From Scolanthus callimorphus (lineage: Eukaryota; Cnidaria; Anthozoa; Actiniaria; Edwardsiidae): DNA of 64,000 nucleotides. This document shows, piece by piece, positions 50,550-64,000 of this stretch. How positions within the stretch are numbered: the stretch's first letter is position 1; each line of letters opens with the position of its first letter. The notes beneath the pieces were generated by a model. That model was not told the origin of the DNA, ran no database searches, and saw only the letters and a program-made list of their open reading frames with translations. A program made the translations under genes and the position numbers. Where the stretch lies: positions 4,326,978-4,390,977 of the forward strand of contig CM066923.1 in NCBI GenBank assembly GCA_033964015.1, given 5' to 3'.

Positions 50550-51470
50550 ATATAAACTTTTTCTGAAAAATTTCCGATTTGATGAATTTCGCGATAGTGG
50601 CCATTTTTCACAAGTGCGAATTACAATATTTTTCAGTGGCCGAAATCCTGATAAAACACTATAGTTTATATAATCAATATATTTATCACATCACGTTTGC
50701 ACTGTGAGCGTGTAATAACGTCCTTATACCATTTATGATTTCTACCAAATCCGGTGACGTTACTTCCGGGAGTCGCGCATGTCAAATTTCTCCAAAGCTA
50801 CGTTTTATATTTATTTTGCGAAATTTCTCAAAGTATCCGAAGTACTTTTAACTTCCGAAATCTTGCAAGTAATGATTGGTTGTTGCTATCAACTGATGAA
50901 AATTTCGAGAGTGGCATTAAACAAGGGGAGGCTCTTTCACCTTTCACCCGATAAAAATAATCTTACTACATCAATACTAATACTATGTTGATGCTTTCAA
51001 ATAAAGCGAGCTCCAGCTCTGTGGCACTCAAAACAAATATATTACTTTTCTCTCAACGTAATCTTATTTTAAATATGCAAGGTACACCATTTCCAGAGTC
51101 GCGATATGCACAACTTGAGGATGATTTTTCCTGATAAAGCAATTAGTTTTCTTAGAACTCTTTCTCAGAACCGCATTTCTGTTCTAGAGGTACTGAGTAT
51201 CGAAGGTTCATGGCAAAGGAAAAAGATCAAATCTGTGAGATTTTTGGCAGGAAGCGCACCACTCGCAGTCTAGACTAAAAATCTTCGCAGAAGAGAAAAT
51301 AAAAATAAATTAAAAAGATGAATATCCAGGAAAAAGAAGTGCGCTCTACATTTCCCTTCCTCATTTCCTCCGATTCTGGGATGATCTTTTAAATATTGTT
51401 CATTTGAAGAGCACTTGTCTTTGCTCCGTTACCATTTCTTGCTTTCTTGGATAACAAATCTTCAGGACTC
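50550..51470. other. Non-coding, nothing recognised
   Basis: Downstream of SIK-B on its strand. AT-rich, with no supported gene. Confidence 0.35.
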
Positions 51471-51476
51471 GAATAA

Positions 51477-51482
51477 TTTATT
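51477..51482 (-). terminator. Poly(A) signal of SIK-B
   Basis: AATAAA on the minus strand about 85 bases past the stop of the KA1-like frame, which supports that frame being the true 3' coding end. Confidence 0.5.
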
Positions 51483-51566
51483 CCACCATTCAATTCAGTC
51501 GGACATCTTGACCTTAATTAGCTCCGTAAATTCAAAACCACTACCTTCCCAGGATGCACTACAGGT

Positions 51567-61211
<9,645 letters not shown>

Positions 61212-61356
61212 CTGAAAAGATATTAAATTGGAATCATGAGAATGAAAACTACAACAGCGATGAGGATGATGATGACGAGAAGAAGTCTCCCATGCAGCCA
61301 GTCCTTTCTGACAGTCACGCAAGACAAGGAGGGATGCAAAAGATGGAATACATTAC

Positions 61357-61396
<40 letters not shown>
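61357..61396. repeat. (ATA)n microsatellite
   Basis: About 12 ATA/AAT units. A second (TTA)n tract is at 61097-61120. Confidence 0.85.
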
Positions 61397-61397
<1 letters not shown>

Positions 61398-61837
61398 CTT
61401 GTACGACGACTTCCTTTAGAAATGGCAATTCGACCATATTCATCTTTCAATTCTCATTCCTTCTCAAGCAGTGGTACAGTGCGAATCTTTCACAGTTTCA
61501 CTCAGACTTTTCTGTGATGATGCTCAGAAGTTCAAAACTCACGCTCTTTATTGTGGGAGTACTGTTCTGCGGAGTAACTCTTCCTTCAAACAACTCTTCT
61601 TGCCGAAAAAGAGTTTCTATAGAGGAGCGAATGGCTTCTTTGGAGAAAGGTAGGAAGTTTTGTGATCAATATTTTCAATTTCCTGATTGCTGATTGCATC
61701 CTTTAAGGTTACACCAAACCTTCGTGGTAGTTTCCTTTAAATTAATGGAATTATTTAGCAAAAAAAAGTCTGGCGTAGCTTGACAAGTGTTACGTCAGTT
61801 TAGCTTCACCTCAACCACAGCAATTTCATTTCTTTGG

Positions 61838-62115
61838 TAGAAACATGGTTGGCTCAGCATTATGGTGTTGGGTCTCTCACTGCTGTGGACTTGGTTCAAC
61901 ACCTGGTCAGGACAGAGGACATTTTCTTTCTGTTCTGGTCTCGGTCAAAATTGGTTGACATTGTGAGTTGAACTTTGTTCTACCGCGTTTCGTGTCTTTT
62001 GAGACAATAAACCGAGGTCCCATCTGGCCTTACTACTCTACCCAGTTTCAGGGACGTTAAAGGGCCACTGGGGACGTTAAAGAACCACTGGGGACGTTAA
62101 AGAACCACTGGGGAC
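61838..62115 (+). mobile_element. tRNA-derived SINE, copy 2
   Basis: A-box-like TGGTTGGCTCAGCATTATGG (61846-61865) and B box GGTTCAACACC (61893-61903), then TGTCTTTTGAGACAATAAAC, ACCGAGGTCCC and GGGACGTTAAA, as in the copy at 23040-23275. The tail has a 20-bp unit (GGGGACGTTAAAGAACCACT) repeated about four times at 62051-62116. Confidence 0.6.
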
Positions 62116-62119
62116 GTAT

Positions 62120-64000
62120 AAACCCTCTGCCAGTGACCTCCCTCAGTCTGTGCTCATGACTGCTTGGCTGCCAGTGGCACCATTGAGACCCAACGCAATA
62201 CAGCTTGCAAGATGCAAGTCTGGGCTCCAATATTCATTTATTTATATAATATCTATTTATTTAGATGATTAGAATGATGATTGTTGGTGATGACAAGGGG
62301 TTGGAAATTGACAGATCATTACTTTGCAAGGTTTACCTGCATCCTCCAGATATTTAGTCACCAACTAGCTAATATTTAGTCACAATCATGGTAGCTACAG
62401 TACTTTTTCAAAACAGTGCTAAACATTTGTGATGGTTAAACATCTTTAGCCTCAAAGTAGAACATTTTGGCTCTATATTCAACTGATCAGGTCTCGAAAT
62501 TAACAGAAAGAGAAGTCCTAGTCAAATAGTTGGAGCCAAACCATAAGAATTATCCACAAAACTAGGCAATATTTTCTAACTAATTGACAATTTTAGTCAC
62601 AATATGAAAAATTTTAGTTGCTTTTGCAACTGCAAAATATGACTTGCACATGCTTATTTATTTATTATTTATTTATTTATTATGCTTTGCCCGAGGGCCA
62701 GGAAATCCACACAGAGCAAGGCTCCAATTATGAGGTTTCCTGGTCAGTGTGGTGGGTTAGTAAGTTGTAAGCCCTACACTGAGGATGGGCATGCCTTCCT
62801 ATACAAGAGCCATGTTGCAACTACCGGTAATGACAGAAGAGAGAAATACTGAGATCATACATGGATGTCAACAGATTATACTTTCCAAATACCTGAGCCG
62901 CAAGTGCTGCAAAATTATAAGAAAAATAGACAAATTCTAATAGGGGTGGTGAATGGTATTGTGAGATTTTTTTAGGACAGCAAGATCAAGGCTTTAAAAT
63001 TCGATGTTGATATATTCTCTGTAATTTGCATTGATGTGTCAGAAAATGAGATTGCTTCTAATATACAAAACAAATGCCCCAGCTTTAAGATAACATACAA
63101 GTGTACACATGTACTACATAATACTCTACTGAAAAAAATGGTGGGAAACTTAACAAAATTGGTTGTTTTTGTTCCAAGTTCCCAATCTGGGCGCAGAAGA
63201 AAAATTTATGGAACACATGTCTAGGCCTATCAAAATTCTGTACAGATAAGATAATAGTGTAACACAATAAGAGAGATACCAGGCCAATTCAAAACAAAAA
63301 ATCAATTACAGCCAGCTTAGATCTAACAAAATGCACTTTTAATTCTAAAGGGGAATGAAACATTTGTTCCTGAAAAAAAAATTGCTTTACTAAACTGTAA
63401 ATGTAGAACCTGTCAGAAACAATGTTTTATATTCCAATTAAAGACATAGTTATCCATAGTATCAAGCAAATTTCAATTGACCCTGAAGTCCTATAGCAAT
63501 ATTTTGTAAACATTGCTTGAGAGGAAAACAAACACAAAATACAATAACATCTTGCTAAGATATGCCAGATTTTTTGACAAATCAATGAAAAGAAAGCTTT
63601 TAAATTCTAACCCATTGTTTTGTCTTCATCCTAGCCATGAATTATGGGGAAAGAAGAACATGATTTTATCAAAAGATAGATATTTTTTAGGCTTGGGATA
63701 TTTAGGAAAATCGTCATGTAAAATGCTTTCAAACGAACAATATTTAACGCAAAATTATATCATTAGGGCATAGAGTAACAACCCTGACAGGCGTAAGCTG
63801 CTGTGAACATCTAATTACTACGTTTTTGTTTTCTTTATTTATAAGCAAACAAACGTTCGTAACATATAGATATCAGAGTAACATCTGAGTTAGCTTATAA
63901 TGCAAATTCTACATGTCAACTAAACACTATATTACAATTGTACAGTATAGTTTTAATTCTGAGTTCATTAAAGCTCTGTTTATAAGAATTCTTTTTAGTG
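62120..64000. other. Presumed SIK-B intron to window edge
   Basis: No SIK exon 1 or 2 motif (GKGNF, VAIKIID) is readable on the minus strand here. A TTTA-rich microsatellite is at 62655-62690, followed by a LINE-tail-like stretch. Otherwise nothing. Confidence 0.4.

Noticed and set aside
61292..61693. 133-codon plus-strand frame near a SIK-B exon
   Set aside because: Runs through an (ATA)n microsatellite (poly-Ile), with no splice support.
61212..64000. Search for SIK-B exons 1 and 2
   Set aside because: No GKGNF or VAIKIID reading found on the minus strand; they probably lie beyond the right edge.

Overview
The window is intron-rich, AT-rich animal nuclear DNA. There are no prokaryotic operons; exons are short with GT-AG introns, and most of the non-coding sequence is small palindromic DNA-transposon derivatives (MITEs) with long poly-G or poly-C tracts. 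The gene families and the repeat style suggest a cnidarian, probably an anthozoan (coral or sea anemone). This is an inference; no marker fixes the species.

Layout. (1) 498-1809 (+): last three exons of a small coiled-coil or acidic-tail protein that I do not recognise. (2) 3061-3651 (-): decayed class A GPCR pseudogene. (3) 4.6-11.6 kb: repeats, including a 2.2-kb tract almost devoid of G on the plus strand. (4) 11.9-19.1 kb (-): a salt-inducible kinase (SIK) gene, nine exons, with at least three apparent 1-nt deletions (SIK-A); a palindromic CRE and an RFX-type X-box lie just upstream. (5) 19.3-37.5 kb: gene-poor, with a LINE 3' end, a SINE and many MITEs. (6) 37.5-38.1 kb: two weak candidate first exons facing away from each other around a CRE. 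(7) 39.6-44.0 kb (-): a four-exon gene for mitochondrial ribosomal protein L41, divergent from (8) 44.6-48.1 kb (+): a five-exon, 239-residue coiled-coil protein. (9) 51.6 kb to beyond the right edge (-): a second SIK gene (SIK-B). Its first two exons are not found in the window. Its long last exon carries many basophilic phospho-motifs, and a KA1-like domain follows after one apparent frame slip.

SIK-A and SIK-B share every intron position and phase that can be compared, so they are paralogs from a local duplication, now about 32 kb apart. Both keep intact VHRDLK and DFG motifs, the LKB1-type T-loop, a UBA region and RRASDG sites, so both look like cAMP/LKB1-regulated kinases. The CRE next to SIK-A fits feedback control by CREB, as known for vertebrate SIK1, but this is untested.

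Repeats worth noting: a TIR family starting GGGC with 3-bp AAT/ATT target duplications and internal arrays of GGAAATTCC-like (kappaB-like) palindromes; a family with CCCRGGGGG ends and 6-bp duplications; PIF-, pogo- and hAT-like MITEs; nested foldback elements; and a tRNA-derived SINE present twice. Several coding breaks are single-base losses. They could be assembly errors or real decay, and reads or RNA are needed to decide.
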